A DNA stretch of 47,070 nucleotides from an uncultured Pelagibacteraceae bacterium (GCA_902547825.1 CACCPE010000007.1:1-47070), one strand, 5' to 3'. Shown: positions 1 to 8,751, counted from the stretch's first letter. Numbers and translations are program-made. Notes: generated from the letters alone by a model not told the origin.

Positions 1-1
1 T

Positions 2-940
2 GCAAAGGTTGAAATACTTAATGTGGCATCACATAAATTTCAACCTCAGGGTTTCACATTAGTAGCCTTGTTGTCAGAAAGTCATTTTAGCTTTCATACA
101 TTTCCTGAAAGAGGAGTAATTAGTTTTGACTTTTTCACTTGTGGAAAAGTGAACCCTAAAGTTGCTCTTAAAATTTTAAGAAAAGAGATTGATCATCAAA
201 GAGTTGTTACTAACGCATTTGATAGAAGTAGTGTGGGCCTTTATGATGATATTTATAGTACGCCAGGACAAAAGAAATTTTATGTTGTCAAAGATGTTTT
301 GGAAAAATTCACCTCGAAAGTCGGTCAATTCGTTGAAATAATGCACCTAGAAGAGTTTGGCAACGCCTTATTTATTGATCACGAAATTCAAGTAGCTGAA
401 AAAGATGAAAAAATTTATAGCTCAAACTTTTTCAAATCCAGTTACGATTTGAGTAAAAAAAATAATAATGTTGCAATAATTGGCGGAGGCGATGGAGGAG
501 TAGCTAGAGCTTGTTTAGAAAATAATTCTAATTACATTGATTGGTTCGAATTAGATCCAGAGATTGTAGACGTGTGTTATCGCCACTTACCAAAAGTTTG
601 CTCTAAAGTTAAAAAAAGCAATAAAATAAAAACTTTTTGGGGAGACGCATTTCAAAGTATTAAAGAAATAGAGGACTCAAAATACGATAAAATTTTTGTA
701 GATTTAAATGATGATCAGTACTGTATTGATTTAGCTAAAAAAAATATGAAAGGTTTAAAAAGAATACTTAAAAAAGGTGGTGTAATTACTGCTCAAGTCG
801 GAAGTCAAGATAAAAAACCAAAACAAGTTGATAACTGGTGTAAAGTTTTAGAAAAAAGCTTTGGAAATGTTAAATTATCTGGTGCATATATCCCTAGTTT
901 TGACTGTAAATGGAATTTTGCTTCATCTATAATGAAGTAA
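2..940 (+). CDS. S-adenosylmethionine decarboxylase / spermidine synthase fusion, 5' end outside window
   Basis: The reading frame is open to the left edge, so the true start lies upstream; the in-frame GTG at position 23 is not a credible start because family sequence continues before it. The first ~50 residues match the end of the pyruvoyl AdoMet decarboxylase domain: the self-cleavage Glu-Ser in LSESHFSFH, the following HTFPE, and the Cys of DFFTCG. From about residue 70 the protein is an aminopropyltransferase: YSTPGQ, the AdoMet-binding GGGDGGVAR, then FELDPEIV. One polypeptide would make decarboxylated AdoMet and transfer its aminopropyl group to putrescine to give spermidine. Fusions of these two enzymes are known in several bacterial phyla. 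The stop codon shares one base with the next ATG (TAATG), so the two genes are probably cotranslated. Confidence 0.88.
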   Translation, partial: AKVEILNVASHKFQPQGFTLVALLSESHFSFHTFPERGVISFDFFTCGKVNPKVALKILRKEIDHQRVVTNAFDRSSVGLYDDIYSTPGQKKFYVVKDVLEKFTSKVGQFVEIMHLEEFGNALFIDHEIQVAEKDEKIYSSNFFKSSYDLSKKNNNVAIIGGGDGGVARACLENNSNYIDWFELDPEIVDVCYRHLPKVCSKVKKSNKIKTFWGDAFQSIKEIEDSKYDKIFVDLNDDQYCIDLAKKNMKGLKRILKKGGVITAQVGSQDKKPKQVDNWCKVLEKSFGNVKLSGAYIPSFDCKWNFASSIMK

Positions 941-1737
941 TGTTTCGAGTTTCATGTATTCAATTAAGATCAAATAATGACATCCACTCTAATTTAAATA
1001 AAACTACCAAACTTATTATTAAAGCAATTAAACAAAAAACTGACTTTATAATTACCCCAGAAGTATCTTCACACTTCTCGTTAGACAAAAAAGAACTTTT
1101 AAGAGTTTGCACTTCAATGAAAGACGACATTTATCTTAATGGAATTCAAAAACTTGCAAAAAAATATAAGAAATGGATTTTAATTGGATCATTAATTGTA
1201 AAGGTTTCTAGAAATAAATTAGTCAACAGATCAGTTTTAATTGATAAAAAAGGAAAAATTAGAACTTATTATGACAAAATTCATATGTATGATGTTGTTT
1301 TAAGTAAAAAAGAAAAATATTTTGAGTCTAAAAGTTTTTATCCAGGAAAAAAAACTAAGACATTTAATTTACCTTGGGGAAAAATCGGTTTAAGTATCTG
1401 TTATGATCTTAGATTCCCAAATCTTTATCGAAAATTATCTAAAATAGGGTCATTATTTTTTTCTGTGCCTTCAGCATTTACCGAAACGACAGGTAAGAAA
1501 CATTGGCATTGTTTATTGAGAGCTAGAGCTATAGAAAATTTTTGCTACATATTTGCTCCTGCACAAGGTGGAACACATTACAATGGAAGAAAAACTTTTG
1601 GACACTCATTAATAATTTCTCCAGATGGAGAAATATTAAAAGAATTAAAGAAATCGGAGGGTGTAATTACAGCTTCTATAAATCCCAAACTGTCAAAAAA
1701 TCTAAGATTAAAAATACCTTCTTTAAAAACCGACTAA
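940..1737 (+). CDS. Carbon-nitrogen hydrolase (nitrilase superfamily, Nit1/Nit2-like amidase)
   Basis: Cytosolic amidase of the nitrilase superfamily, 265 residues. The Glu-Lys-Cys catalytic triad is visible as E41 (ITPEV), K113 (YYDKIHMYDV) and C154 (GLSICYDLRFP). The RFPNLYR stretch resembles the Nit1/Nit2 branch, which hydrolyses deaminated glutathione or alpha-keto acid omega-amides; that substrate is inferred from the family only. An in-frame ATG exists 30 bases upstream, but the start at 940 overlaps the preceding stop as TAATG and puts the conserved beta strand (FRVSCIQLRS) right at the N terminus. It is in operon with the spermidine synthase fusion and ends directly against the convergent DUF6165 gene. 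Confidence 0.85.
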   Translation: MFRVSCIQLRSNNDIHSNLNKTTKLIIKAIKQKTDFIITPEVSSHFSLDKKELLRVCTSMKDDIYLNGIQKLAKKYKKWILIGSLIVKVSRNKLVNRSVLIDKKGKIRTYYDKIHMYDVVLSKKEKYFESKSFYPGKKTKTFNLPWGKIGLSICYDLRFPNLYRKLSKIGSLFFSVPSAFTETTGKKHWHCLLRARAIENFCYIFAPAQGGTHYNGRKTFGHSLIISPDGEILKELKKSEGVITASINPKLSKNLRLKIPSLKTD

Positions 1738-2133
1738 CTACTCGTAAGACTTAACTTCTTTTATATTTGATTTTAGAGCTTTGTTAATTGCTAATTTGAT
1801 TTTTGCTCTTTCGTCATTAAACTTATAAACGCTTCTGGCTAGTTCAATAAATTTTTCATCAAATTGACTTTTTTTTTCAGCTGATCTTTTCCCATCTTCT
1901 ATATCCCAAAGTTTTAAATTTATATTTTTAAGATCATTCTTAAATTTCAAAATTTTACTTTCATCATTAATAGACTTTTTTAAAGTTTCATTTAATGAAA
2001 TTAACTCTTTATTCACTTCTACTAATTTTTCTTTATTGTTTATTTTTTCTTTTTTGATTTCTAAAATGGTAATTTTATCTATTAATTCTCCAGCTGATAT
2101 TTCTGCCAATATTTTGTCCATTTTCTTGCTCAT
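1738..2133 (-). CDS. DUF6165 family protein
   Basis: 131-residue, Lys/Glu-rich, mostly helical protein of unknown function. It resembles the DUF6165 family: an N-terminal ISAGELIDKITILEIKKEKI segment, a heptad-rich middle consistent with a short coiled coil, and the motif LWDIEDGKRS followed by ARSVYKFNDERA. No signal peptide or membrane segment is seen. Its stop abuts the stop of the upstream plus-strand amidase with no spacer. It is divergent from a GT9 glycosyltransferase only 46 bases away; members of this family often sit next to glycosyltransferase genes, which suggests but does not show a link to surface polysaccharide assembly. A second Met at residue 5 is an alternative start. Confidence 0.7.
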   Translation of the reverse strand: MSKKMDKILAEISAGELIDKITILEIKKEKINNKEKLVEVNKELISLNETLKKSINDESKILKFKNDLKNINLKLWDIEDGKRSAEKKSQFDEKFIELARSVYKFNDERAKIKLAINKALKSNIKEVKSYE

Positions 2134-2179
2134 ATTAATATTTGACTATATTAATCATTAAATATACTTCGAAATAATA

Positions 2180-3112
2180 ATGTCAAATATATTAATAATA
2201 AAGCATGGTTCTTTAGGTGATTTAATTCAAGCAAATGGTGCCATAAAAGATATAAAAAATTTTTACAAAAATAGAAAAGTATTTTTACTTACAGCTCAGC
2301 CTTACGCAATTTTCATGTCGGAATGCCCTTATCTAGATGGCGTCATTATAGACAAGAGATTGCCTAGATGGAATTTATTCTATTTAAGTAATCTAAAAAA
2401 AAATCTTGCAAAATATAATTTTACAAAGATCTTTGATTTACAAAATTCAAGCAGAACAAAATTTTATAAAAGATTTATTTTAAAAAATACAGAATGGTCA
2501 TCCACTGAAACTTCATTAGATCCTGGTCAAAAAAAGAGTGATTTTGATAAAGATCCTGTACTTGATAGAATGGAAATTCAATTAAAAAAAAGTGGTGTAC
2601 AGACTGAGTTTGTAAAAAATATTGACTTAGATTGGGCAATTTCAGATATCTCAAGATTAAAAAAACAATATGCGAATGATGATTATATCTTACTATTTCC
2701 TTTTTGTTCAAAAAAACTTCCTCAAAAAAAGTGGCCTTTTTTTAAAGATTTAATTTCACGATTAAAACAAGATTATAAAAATAAATATCCAATTTTGTTG
2801 GCCCCTGGACCGGGTGAAATCGACGAAGCTAATGAATTAAATGCTAAAGTGGTTTTAGATAATAACGAACCGATTAAAATAAAAACTTTAGTATCTTTAA
2901 TTAACAATGCAAAATTTGTTGTTGCTAATGATACTGGACCCGCTCATATAGCTTCACATCTAGATAAAAATGGTGTCGTACTTTTCGGAAGCCACACGAC
3001 TGCAAAGAAAGTAAGTATAGAAAATCTTAATTTTAAAGCGATAAGTGTTGAAAATTTAAATAATTTATCAGTCGAAACTGTTTTAGAGAATGTTAAATCT
3101 AGATTAAATTAA
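2180..3112 (+). CDS. Glycosyltransferase family 9 (heptosyltransferase-like)
   Basis: 310 residues with the GT9 fold. The N terminus MSNILIIKHGSLGDLIQANG carries the glycine-rich GSLGDLI loop, and the C-terminal half has the nucleotide-sugar motif ANDTGPAHIASHL (about residues 248-260). GT9 enzymes add ADP-heptose or related sugars to the lipopolysaccharide core at the inner face of the cytoplasmic membrane; acceptor and donor cannot be read from this sequence. It is followed by a convergent GT4 enzyme whose 3' end overlaps it by 14 bases, and preceded by the divergent DUF6165 gene. Together these form a small envelope-glycan locus. Another GT9 lies at 45609-46562. Confidence 0.85.
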   Translation: MSNILIIKHGSLGDLIQANGAIKDIKNFYKNRKVFLLTAQPYAIFMSECPYLDGVIIDKRLPRWNLFYLSNLKKNLAKYNFTKIFDLQNSSRTKFYKRFILKNTEWSSTETSLDPGQKKSDFDKDPVLDRMEIQLKKSGVQTEFVKNIDLDWAISDISRLKKQYANDDYILLFPFCSKKLPQKKWPFFKDLISRLKQDYKNKYPILLAPGPGEIDEANELNAKVVLDNNEPIKIKTLVSLINNAKFVVANDTGPAHIASHLDKNGVVLFGSHTTAKKVSIENLNFKAISVENLNNLSVETVLENVKSRLN

Positions 3113-4184
3113 TATAATTTTTTATAATCTTATTCCAACTAAAGCTTTTTGAAAACTCAAAAGCATTTTTACCAAGTTCTTTATACTTTTCGTTTGATAA
3201 AATTTTTAAAAGTGTATCGTATATAGCATTTAAATCATTACCGTTACAAAGATATCCTGTTATACCAGATTTAATTGCATCTGCTTCACCACCATAAATT
3301 CCACCTATTGATGGCTTTCCATACGATGCTGCTTCAATATAAGTAATACCAAATCCCTCAACTGATTTTTTATAAACAACTGAAGGCATTACGAATACAT
3401 CTGATTGTTCAAGCAAACCAACTTTTTCTTGCTCTTTGGAACTAAAAATTAATTCGACATTTTTTTCTAATCCTAATTCTTTTCTTAATTTCTCAAGATT
3501 TTTTTTTTCATTTCCATCTCCAATTGATACATATTTTAGATTTGGAAATTTAGGCAAAAGATTTTTGATTGACATTAAAATATTCTGATGGCTTTTACGT
3601 CTATCTAATCTCGAAACAGTAATTAATTTTGGTGAAGCATTGCCATAAATATTTTTAGAAAAAGCTCTAGCTGTTTCACTTACAGCTACTGGATAGTTAC
3701 ATCCTGGATTTATAACTGTGATATCTTTTATGCCTAGCTTTAAACCCAATTCCTTAGTGAAATTTGAATTCGCAATTACAAAATCTGCTTTTCTTAAAGC
3801 TTTTAAAACTCTCTTATTTAAAGAAGAGCCCAAAGTATGATTTATTTCCTTAGAATGAATTAAACAAAAAGATTTTGTTTTTCTTAGAATTTCTAAATCA
3901 ATATTTTCAATACTTTTCCAATGATCAAAGAAACATGCCCGTATTTGATTTTTTTTAATAAAATCTTTTACTAAATTAGCTTTTCTATATTTTCTAAATA
4001 TTTTAAAGCCCGAAATCCTCTCTATATTTAACTTAGAATTTTGATCATATGTGACTGCATGTTGATGATTGTCTGCAAAAACCTTTACTGGACCATGGTT
4101 TATGAGCGCGTTAGACAAGCCCTCCATAAGGTTCTGAATCCCGCCAAGCTCAGGAGGAAAATTTCTTGTAGAAACTAAAAACAT
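3099..4184 (-). CDS. Glycosyltransferase family 4 (GT-B fold)
   Basis: 361 residues. The N-terminal half begins MFLVSTRNFPPELGGIQNLM, the typical acceptor-domain start of GT4 enzymes with the GG loop. The C-terminal half holds SRLDRRKSHQNIL, the VFVMPSV strand and the E-x7-E type donor site in KKSVEGFGITYIEAASYGKP. The likely role is transfer of a hexose from a nucleotide sugar to a lipid or glycan acceptor in envelope polysaccharide synthesis; the specific sugar is unknown. Its start codon overlaps the stop of the thioredoxin-like gene by one base (TAATG on the minus strand), so the two are cotranscribed. The 3' end overlaps the convergent GT9 gene by 14 bases. Confidence 0.85.
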   Translation of the reverse strand: MFLVSTRNFPPELGGIQNLMEGLSNALINHGPVKVFADNHQHAVTYDQNSKLNIERISGFKIFRKYRKANLVKDFIKKNQIRACFFDHWKSIENIDLEILRKTKSFCLIHSKEINHTLGSSLNKRVLKALRKADFVIANSNFTKELGLKLGIKDITVINPGCNYPVAVSETARAFSKNIYGNASPKLITVSRLDRRKSHQNILMSIKNLLPKFPNLKYVSIGDGNEKKNLEKLRKELGLEKNVELIFSSKEQEKVGLLEQSDVFVMPSVVYKKSVEGFGITYIEAASYGKPSIGGIYGGEADAIKSGITGYLCNGNDLNAIYDTLLKILSNEKYKELGKNAFEFSKSFSWNKIIKNYINLI

Positions 4185-4741
4185 TAATTAAACCACTTTA
4201 TATTACATCCCATACTAGGAATTTGCTCTTTTGGACCATCTTGTGTTTTAGAGATCATTTTCATCGCTATTTTTAAATCACTATCTCCACTTAAAATAGG
4301 TTTTAAATCTTTAAGCTCTCTAAATCTTCCACGATATTGAAGTTTTAAATCTCTATTGTAACCAAAAAAGTCTGGAGTGCAAACCGCACCGTACTTTCTT
4401 GCTATCTCTTGTGTTTCGTCAATCAAATAATTTATTTCACCAAAATCATTTGCTTTTGCAAATTTAATCATGTTATCGAACGAGTCCTCTGGATAATTTT
4501 TAGTATCATTAGACATGATTGCAACAGAGTTAATACCCTCTTTTTTTAATTCATTACAATCTATTGCTAAATCACGAATAATCGCTTTAACGTAAGGGCA
4601 GTGATTACAAATAAACATTATCAGTGTTGCTTTTTCACCTTTAACATCATTAAGGGAGATTATTTTGTTTTCTATTGATTTTAGTTTGAAATCCTCAGCT
4701 TTTTTTCCAAAATCGCATACTGGTGTCTTTGTTAAAGCCAT
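4184..4741 (-). CDS. Thioredoxin-family protein with CNHC active site
   Basis: 185-residue thioredoxin-fold protein of the AhpC/TSA-like group. The N-terminal part holds the redox motif FICNHCPYVKAI with Cys45 and Cys48 in a CxxC arrangement, followed by VAIMSNDTKNYPEDS and the cis-Pro region VCTPDFFGYN. There is no N-terminal signal peptide, so it should be cytosolic. Proteins with this CNHCPYVKA signature are widespread but their physiological substrate is not settled; a thiol peroxidase or disulfide reductase role is a family-level inference. It heads a two-gene minus-strand unit with the GT4 gene and is divergent from the gamma carbonic anhydrase gene 41 bases away. Confidence 0.8.
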   Translation of the reverse strand: MALTKTPVCDFGKKAEDFKLKSIENKIISLNDVKGEKATLIMFICNHCPYVKAIIRDLAIDCNELKKEGINSVAIMSNDTKNYPEDSFDNMIKFAKANDFGEINYLIDETQEIARKYGAVCTPDFFGYNRDLKLQYRGRFRELKDLKPILSGDSDLKIAMKMISKTQDGPKEQIPSMGCNIKWFN

Positions 4742-4782
4742 AATATATTATAAGATAATTAATAATACATTACAGCAAATTT

Positions 4783-5286
4783 ATGATTTACGATGTTAAC
4801 GGTAACACTCCAAAAATTGATCCAGACAGCTGGGTAGCTTCTAATGCAGTTATCATTGGAAGAGTTGAATTAAAAAAAAATTCAAATATTTGGTTTAATG
4901 CAACTTTAAGAGGTGATTTAGAACCAATTATTATTGGTGAAGGTTCAAATATTCAAGATGGTAGCGTAATACACACAGACCCAGGATGTCCAACTATTGT
5001 AGGCAAAGGAGTTACAGTAGGTCATATGGTAATGCTACATGGATGTGAAATTTCAGATGATTGTATTATTGGAATAGGCTCAACTATTTTAAATAAAGCA
5101 AAGATCGGTAAAAACTGTATCATCGGAGCAAACTCATTAGTAACAGAAAATAAAGTTATTCCAGACAGATCGCTCGTCCTAGGAAGCCCTGGTAAAGTAG
5201 TTAGGCAAGTTACTGATGAAGAAATAAAACATATTAGAGAAAACGCCAGAGAGTATGTTGAAAATATTAAAAAATATAAGAAATAG
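4783..5286 (+). CDS. Gamma-type carbonic anhydrase family protein
   Basis: 167-residue left-handed beta-helix protein of repeated hexapeptides (for example IIIGEG, TIVGKG, CIIGIG, CIIGAN). The three zinc-ligand histidines of gamma carbonic anhydrases are present: H64 (VIHTD), H81 and H86 (VGHMVMLHG). The family (YrdA/PaaY/CaiE group) forms trimers with metal at the subunit interfaces; some members hydrate CO2, others have no shown activity, so the enzymatic role is likely but not certain. The C terminus from about residue 140 is the usual helix that packs along the coil. Its last 32 bases overlap the start of the following lyase-like gene, which suggests translational coupling. Confidence 0.88.
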   Translation: MIYDVNGNTPKIDPDSWVASNAVIIGRVELKKNSNIWFNATLRGDLEPIIIGEGSNIQDGSVIHTDPGCPTIVGKGVTVGHMVMLHGCEISDDCIIGIGSTILNKAKIGKNCIIGANSLVTENKVIPDRSLVLGSPGKVVRQVTDEEIKHIRENAREYVENIKKYKK

Positions 5287-6064
5287 TTTTTTTTTATTTG
5301 CCATTTTATTATCAGGCTTTTCAGATTTGGAAGCTAAAAACAGTAAAGATGTCTCTAATACTGAGGTAAAAAGAAAAACTATCTCTCACAAAAAAAAATA
5401 TTCTCTAACCTTAGCTAATAGTAAAGATGGTCATCCTGTAAGATCTGGAAAAAAATCTTACAGATTTGAGGTAAGATTAGGTGATTGCGGTAAAGATAGC
5501 GGACATGATGATTGCAAAAAAGATAGACAAAGAACTGAACTTCAATTCAAAAAACATCAAATGGGTAAAAAAGATCATTGGTATTCTGCATCAATTTATT
5601 TACCTGAAGATTATCAATCAGTAGCCCCTGTTAGAACTACTTTTGCTCAACTTTATGAAAAAGGCTGGAAACCTATTCTTATGGTTACAGATAGAAGTGG
5701 TGAATGGTTAGAAGTAGGAAGAATGTGGAGTGGCGAGTATGTTGAAATGAAAAAGGCAATCAGGATAAATGATATGAGAGGAAAATGGACTGATGTACTA
5801 ATTAACGCTCGATACTCAAGAGAAGAAAATGGATTCATGAAAGTTTGGATTAATAATAAATTAATATTAAATGCTGAGAATATAAAAAATATTACACCAT
5901 ACACTAAAAGAGGTGTCGGACTAGATTTTGGAATTTATCAAACATTTGTAAGTGGGTGGAAAAGGGAACATGGAGATAAACCCTATCCAAATATGGTTGT
6001 TTATTTTGATGAAGTTAATTTAGGCTCGACAAAAGAAAAAGTTACCAAAAAATTAGGGAACTAA
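5255..6064 (+). CDS. Secreted heparin-lyase-I-like (polysaccharide lyase fold) protein
   Basis: 269 residues. Residues 1-27 form a signal peptide: basic MLKILKNIRN, hydrophobic SFFLFAILLSGF, then a likely cleavage near LEA-KN. The mature part resembles the polysaccharide-lyase jelly-roll family that includes heparin lyase I: FEVRLGDC, DRQRTEL, HWYSASIYLPEDY, FAQLYEKG, and a C-terminal YFDEVNLGS strand. This fold includes glycosaminoglycan and other uronate lyases, but the catalytic residues cannot be assigned with confidence, so the substrate is open. It would act in the periplasm or at the surface. It starts 32 bases inside the carbonic anhydrase gene in another frame, so the two are probably coupled. 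Its 3' end overlaps the convergent flavin oxidase-like gene by 12 bases. Confidence 0.72.
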   Translation: MLKILKNIRNSFFLFAILLSGFSDLEAKNSKDVSNTEVKRKTISHKKKYSLTLANSKDGHPVRSGKKSYRFEVRLGDCGKDSGHDDCKKDRQRTELQFKKHQMGKKDHWYSASIYLPEDYQSVAPVRTTFAQLYEKGWKPILMVTDRSGEWLEVGRMWSGEYVEMKKAIRINDMRGKWTDVLINARYSREENGFMKVWINNKLILNAENIKNITPYTKRGVGLDFGIYQTFVSGWKREHGDKPYPNMVVYFDEVNLGSTKEKVTKKLGN

Positions 6065-6661
6065 CCAAGTAAATTTTTTAGAACCATTCAAATCAATTAA
6101 AGCTCTTCGATGACCTTTAGCTGCTAAATAAAGCCATTCAATACTTTTAATGTTGCATCTTATGACGCAAAAGTTTTTATAACCGGCTTCACTTTCTTCT
6201 TTAGTAAAATCAAAATTATCAAATTTATTATCTAACCCTGAGGTTGGTTTTTCAGATTCTGTTCCAGGTCCATTAGTAACCAAGTAACATTTTCTACTGA
6301 TATGGCCAGTTTTTTCCCAAGACTCTTTTGTAACATCATTGTTGTAATTTACTTCGCACTCAGCCTTAACTCTAAGCTGTATTTTTTCTTCCTTGCCATA
6401 AAACAAAATTGAACATTTAGGATTTTTTTTTATTTTCTCAATTTTTGAAGATCTAATATCACTATGGTATTGAATAAAATTATTTTGTTGATCTGCTTTT
6501 CTAAGAACAACAACTCTACCATCAATATCTTTGTCATTACCGCAAATAAATACGGGTGTTCTAAATTCAGAGGATCTATCTTTTACAGCTTTTGATAATA
6601 AATCCCAAATTTTTTTTTCAATCTCTTTTGAATCTTCGTAGTAACTGACTGTTTCTGACAC
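6053..6661 (-). CDS. Pyridoxamine 5'-phosphate oxidase-family flavoprotein
   Basis: 202-residue protein with the split-barrel FMN-binding fold. Visible family features are the RTPVFICGNDKDIDGRVVVLRKAD strand pair (pieces: RTPVF, GRVVVLR), YHSDIRSSKIEKI, NPKCSILFY, and the C-terminal IEWLYLAAKGHRRALI. True PdxH ends with a conserved RLHDR-type motif; here the end is AKGHRRALID, so this is better called a PNPOx-like protein than PdxH itself. Translation starts with GTG; no in-frame ATG lies close by. It follows the beta-hydroxyacid dehydrogenase gene with a 3-base gap on the same strand, so the pair forms one unit. Substrate unknown. Confidence 0.7.
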   Translation of the reverse strand: MSETVSYYEDSKEIEKKIWDLLSKAVKDRSSEFRTPVFICGNDKDIDGRVVVLRKADQQNNFIQYHSDIRSSKIEKIKKNPKCSILFYGKEEKIQLRVKAECEVNYNNDVTKESWEKTGHISRKCYLVTNGPGTESEKPTSGLDNKFDNFDFTKEESEAGYKNFCVIRCNIKSIEWLYLAAKGHRRALIDLNGSKKFTWLVP

Positions 6662-6664
6662 GAT

Positions 6665-7534
6665 TTATTTTCTAAATCTTTTAATTAAACTTGAGGTATC
6701 CCATCTCTGACCACCCATTTTTTGGACTTCTGCATAATATTCATCAATTAGTTTTGTGATAGGTAAAGGTGAGTTATTTTTTTTAGCCTCATCCATAGCG
6801 ATTTTTAAATCTTTTCTCATCCAATCAACTGCAAAACCATAATCAAATCTATCTTCAATCATTGTTTTATGTCTATTTTCCATTTGCCAAGATTGTGCTG
6901 CACCTTTTGAAATTACTTCAATTACATCATGCATATTTAATCCCGCATTCATCCCAAAATTTATTGCTTCAGATAAACCTTGTACTAAGCCTGCAATACA
7001 AATTTGATTTACCATCTTCGTTAACTGACCGCTGCCCGATGGACCAAGAAGTTTTATCTTTTTACTATAGCAATCAATAACTGGTTCTGCCTTTCTGTAC
7101 GGAGCTTCATCGCCTCCAACCATGACAGTTAAAATTCCACCTTCAGCTCCAGCTTGTCCACCTGAAATAGGCGCGTCCAAGAAATCAAATTCTTTTGATT
7201 TTGCTTCTTTGTAAAGTTCTCTAGCAATATTTGCAGATGCAGTAGTATTATCTACGTAGATCGCACCTTTTTTTGCAGTTTTAAACAACCCTTTATCACC
7301 TAAAGTTACCTCTCTTAAATCATTATCGTTTCCAACACATGTAAAAATAAAATCACAGTCTTTTGCAGCTTCCATCGGCGTATCTGCCGTTTTACCTTTA
7401 TATTCTTTAACCCATTTTTCTGCTTTAGCTTTAGTTCGGTTATAAACAGTTACATCGTGACCACCTTTTGATATATAACCTGCCATGGGGAAGCCCATTA
7501 CACCCAAACCTATGAAAGCAACTTTACAACTCAT
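6665..7534 (-). CDS. 3-hydroxyisobutyrate dehydrogenase-family oxidoreductase
   Basis: 289-residue NAD(P)-dependent beta-hydroxyacid dehydrogenase, the usual family length. The Rossmann motif GLGVMG is at residues 9-14 and NRT follows strand beta-2, which favours NADP(H). The substrate motif is DAPISGGQAGA (about 120-130) and the catalytic lysine is K173 in GQLTKMVNQ. The family includes 3-hydroxyisobutyrate dehydrogenase, tartronate semialdehyde reductase and glyoxylate/succinic semialdehyde reductases; the sequence does not let me choose. The N terminus is fixed by the glycine motif, so the ATG at 7534 is firm. That places it only two bases from the start of the divergent MFS gene. Confidence 0.85.
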   Translation of the reverse strand: MSCKVAFIGLGVMGFPMAGYISKGGHDVTVYNRTKAKAEKWVKEYKGKTADTPMEAAKDCDFIFTCVGNDNDLREVTLGDKGLFKTAKKGAIYVDNTTASANIARELYKEAKSKEFDFLDAPISGGQAGAEGGILTVMVGGDEAPYRKAEPVIDCYSKKIKLLGPSGSGQLTKMVNQICIAGLVQGLSEAINFGMNAGLNMHDVIEVISKGAAQSWQMENRHKTMIEDRFDYGFAVDWMRKDLKIAMDEAKKNNSPLPITKLIDEYYAEVQKMGGQRWDTSSLIKRFRK

Positions 7535-7536
7535 AT

Positions 7537-8751
7537 ATGATTAACCTCTCAATAAATAAAAAAGTAATAATATTTGGTTTTATATTTACATTTTTTTCAA
7601 GTTTTGGACAGAGCTTTTTTTTGGGATTGTTTAACGCACCAATTAGAAATGAATTAGGTATTACCCACGGACAATTTGGAAATATTTATGCTACTGCAAC
7701 AATATTTTCTAGTCTCTTACTTATATGGGTTGGAAAGAAAATCGATGAATATCAAATAATCTATTACTCATTTTTTGTAATTCTATTATTATTTTTTTCA
7801 TCTTTATTTTTTTCTTTTATCAATAGTATTATTCTTTTATCAATTGGTATATTTTTAATGAGATTTTCCGGTCAAGGTTTAATGAGCCATACTTCTACGA
7901 CTACAATCTCAAGGTTTTTTGAAAAGTCTAGAGGTAAAGCTCTAAGCACAATTTGGTTTGGATTATCATCTGCAGAATTTATTCTACCTGTATTAATAAC
8001 TTATCTGTTTGTAATTTATTCTTGGAGATCAGTTTGGCAAGGAATAGCAATTATTATAATTATATTTTTGCCGTTTGTAGTTTTAAATACAATTAAAAAG
8101 ATCAAATTAGACTCTAGAGAAAAAGATCTAAATCCGAAAAAAAATTTTAAAATAAAAAGCTGGAAAAGAAGAGAAGTAATTAAAGATTATAGATTTTATA
8201 TTGTCTCACTTAATATGCTCGCAATGCCTTGGATAGCCACTGGGGTATTTGTTTATCAGTCATTTATTTCAGATTCGAAAATGTGGAATATATATACAAT
8301 TCCAAAAGCATTCATGGTTTATTCATTAGCTTCAATTATCACTTTATTCTTCTCAGGTTTTTTAGTCGATAAGTTTACAAGTAGAAAATTAATTCCTATT
8401 ATGAATATACCTCTTTTAATATCAATGTTTGTTCTCTTTTATTATCAACATGAAATTTCGGCATTTATTTTTTTAGGTTTAGTAGGAATTTCAAATGGAT
8501 TAGCTAACGTGCTTGGATCATCTACTTGGGCAGAAATATATGGAGTAAAATTTATTGGATCTATCAAAGCTTTGACTACAGCTTTTATGGTGTTTTCAAC
8601 TGCTTTTGGAACAGCAGTGTTTGGTTTAATGATTGATAATGGATTTTCAATTGAAAATATTGCTTTTGTATCAGGCATATACATAGTTATTTCGTTATTT
8701 CTTTTAATATTAATAAGAAATAAGCTTGAACCCATTAAGTTTAGAAAATAA
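7537..8751 (+). CDS. MFS transporter
   Basis: 404 residues with about 12 hydrophobic segments, the standard length for the major facilitator superfamily. The loop between helices 2 and 3 has VGKKIDEYQ in place of the classic GxxxDRxGR, and the second half has the related SGFLVDKFTSRKLIP. The region RFSGQGLMSHTSTTTISRFFEKSRGKALS resembles the oxalate/formate and monocarboxylate-type MFS groups, so an organic anion is a fair guess for the substrate, no more. The start ATG lies two bases from the divergent dehydrogenase start, so its ribosome site and promoter must lie within that gene. No downstream partner; rpoZ follows after 38 bases. Confidence 0.8.
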   Translation: MINLSINKKVIIFGFIFTFFSSFGQSFFLGLFNAPIRNELGITHGQFGNIYATATIFSSLLLIWVGKKIDEYQIIYYSFFVILLLFFSSLFFSFINSIILLSIGIFLMRFSGQGLMSHTSTTTISRFFEKSRGKALSTIWFGLSSAEFILPVLITYLFVIYSWRSVWQGIAIIIIIFLPFVVLNTIKKIKLDSREKDLNPKKNFKIKSWKRREVIKDYRFYIVSLNMLAMPWIATGVFVYQSFISDSKMWNIYTIPKAFMVYSLASIITLFFSGFLVDKFTSRKLIPIMNIPLLISMFVLFYYQHEISAFIFLGLVGISNGLANVLGSSTWAEIYGVKFIGSIKALTTAFMVFSTAFGTAVFGLMIDNGFSIENIAFVSGIYIVISLFLLILIRNKLEPIKFRK

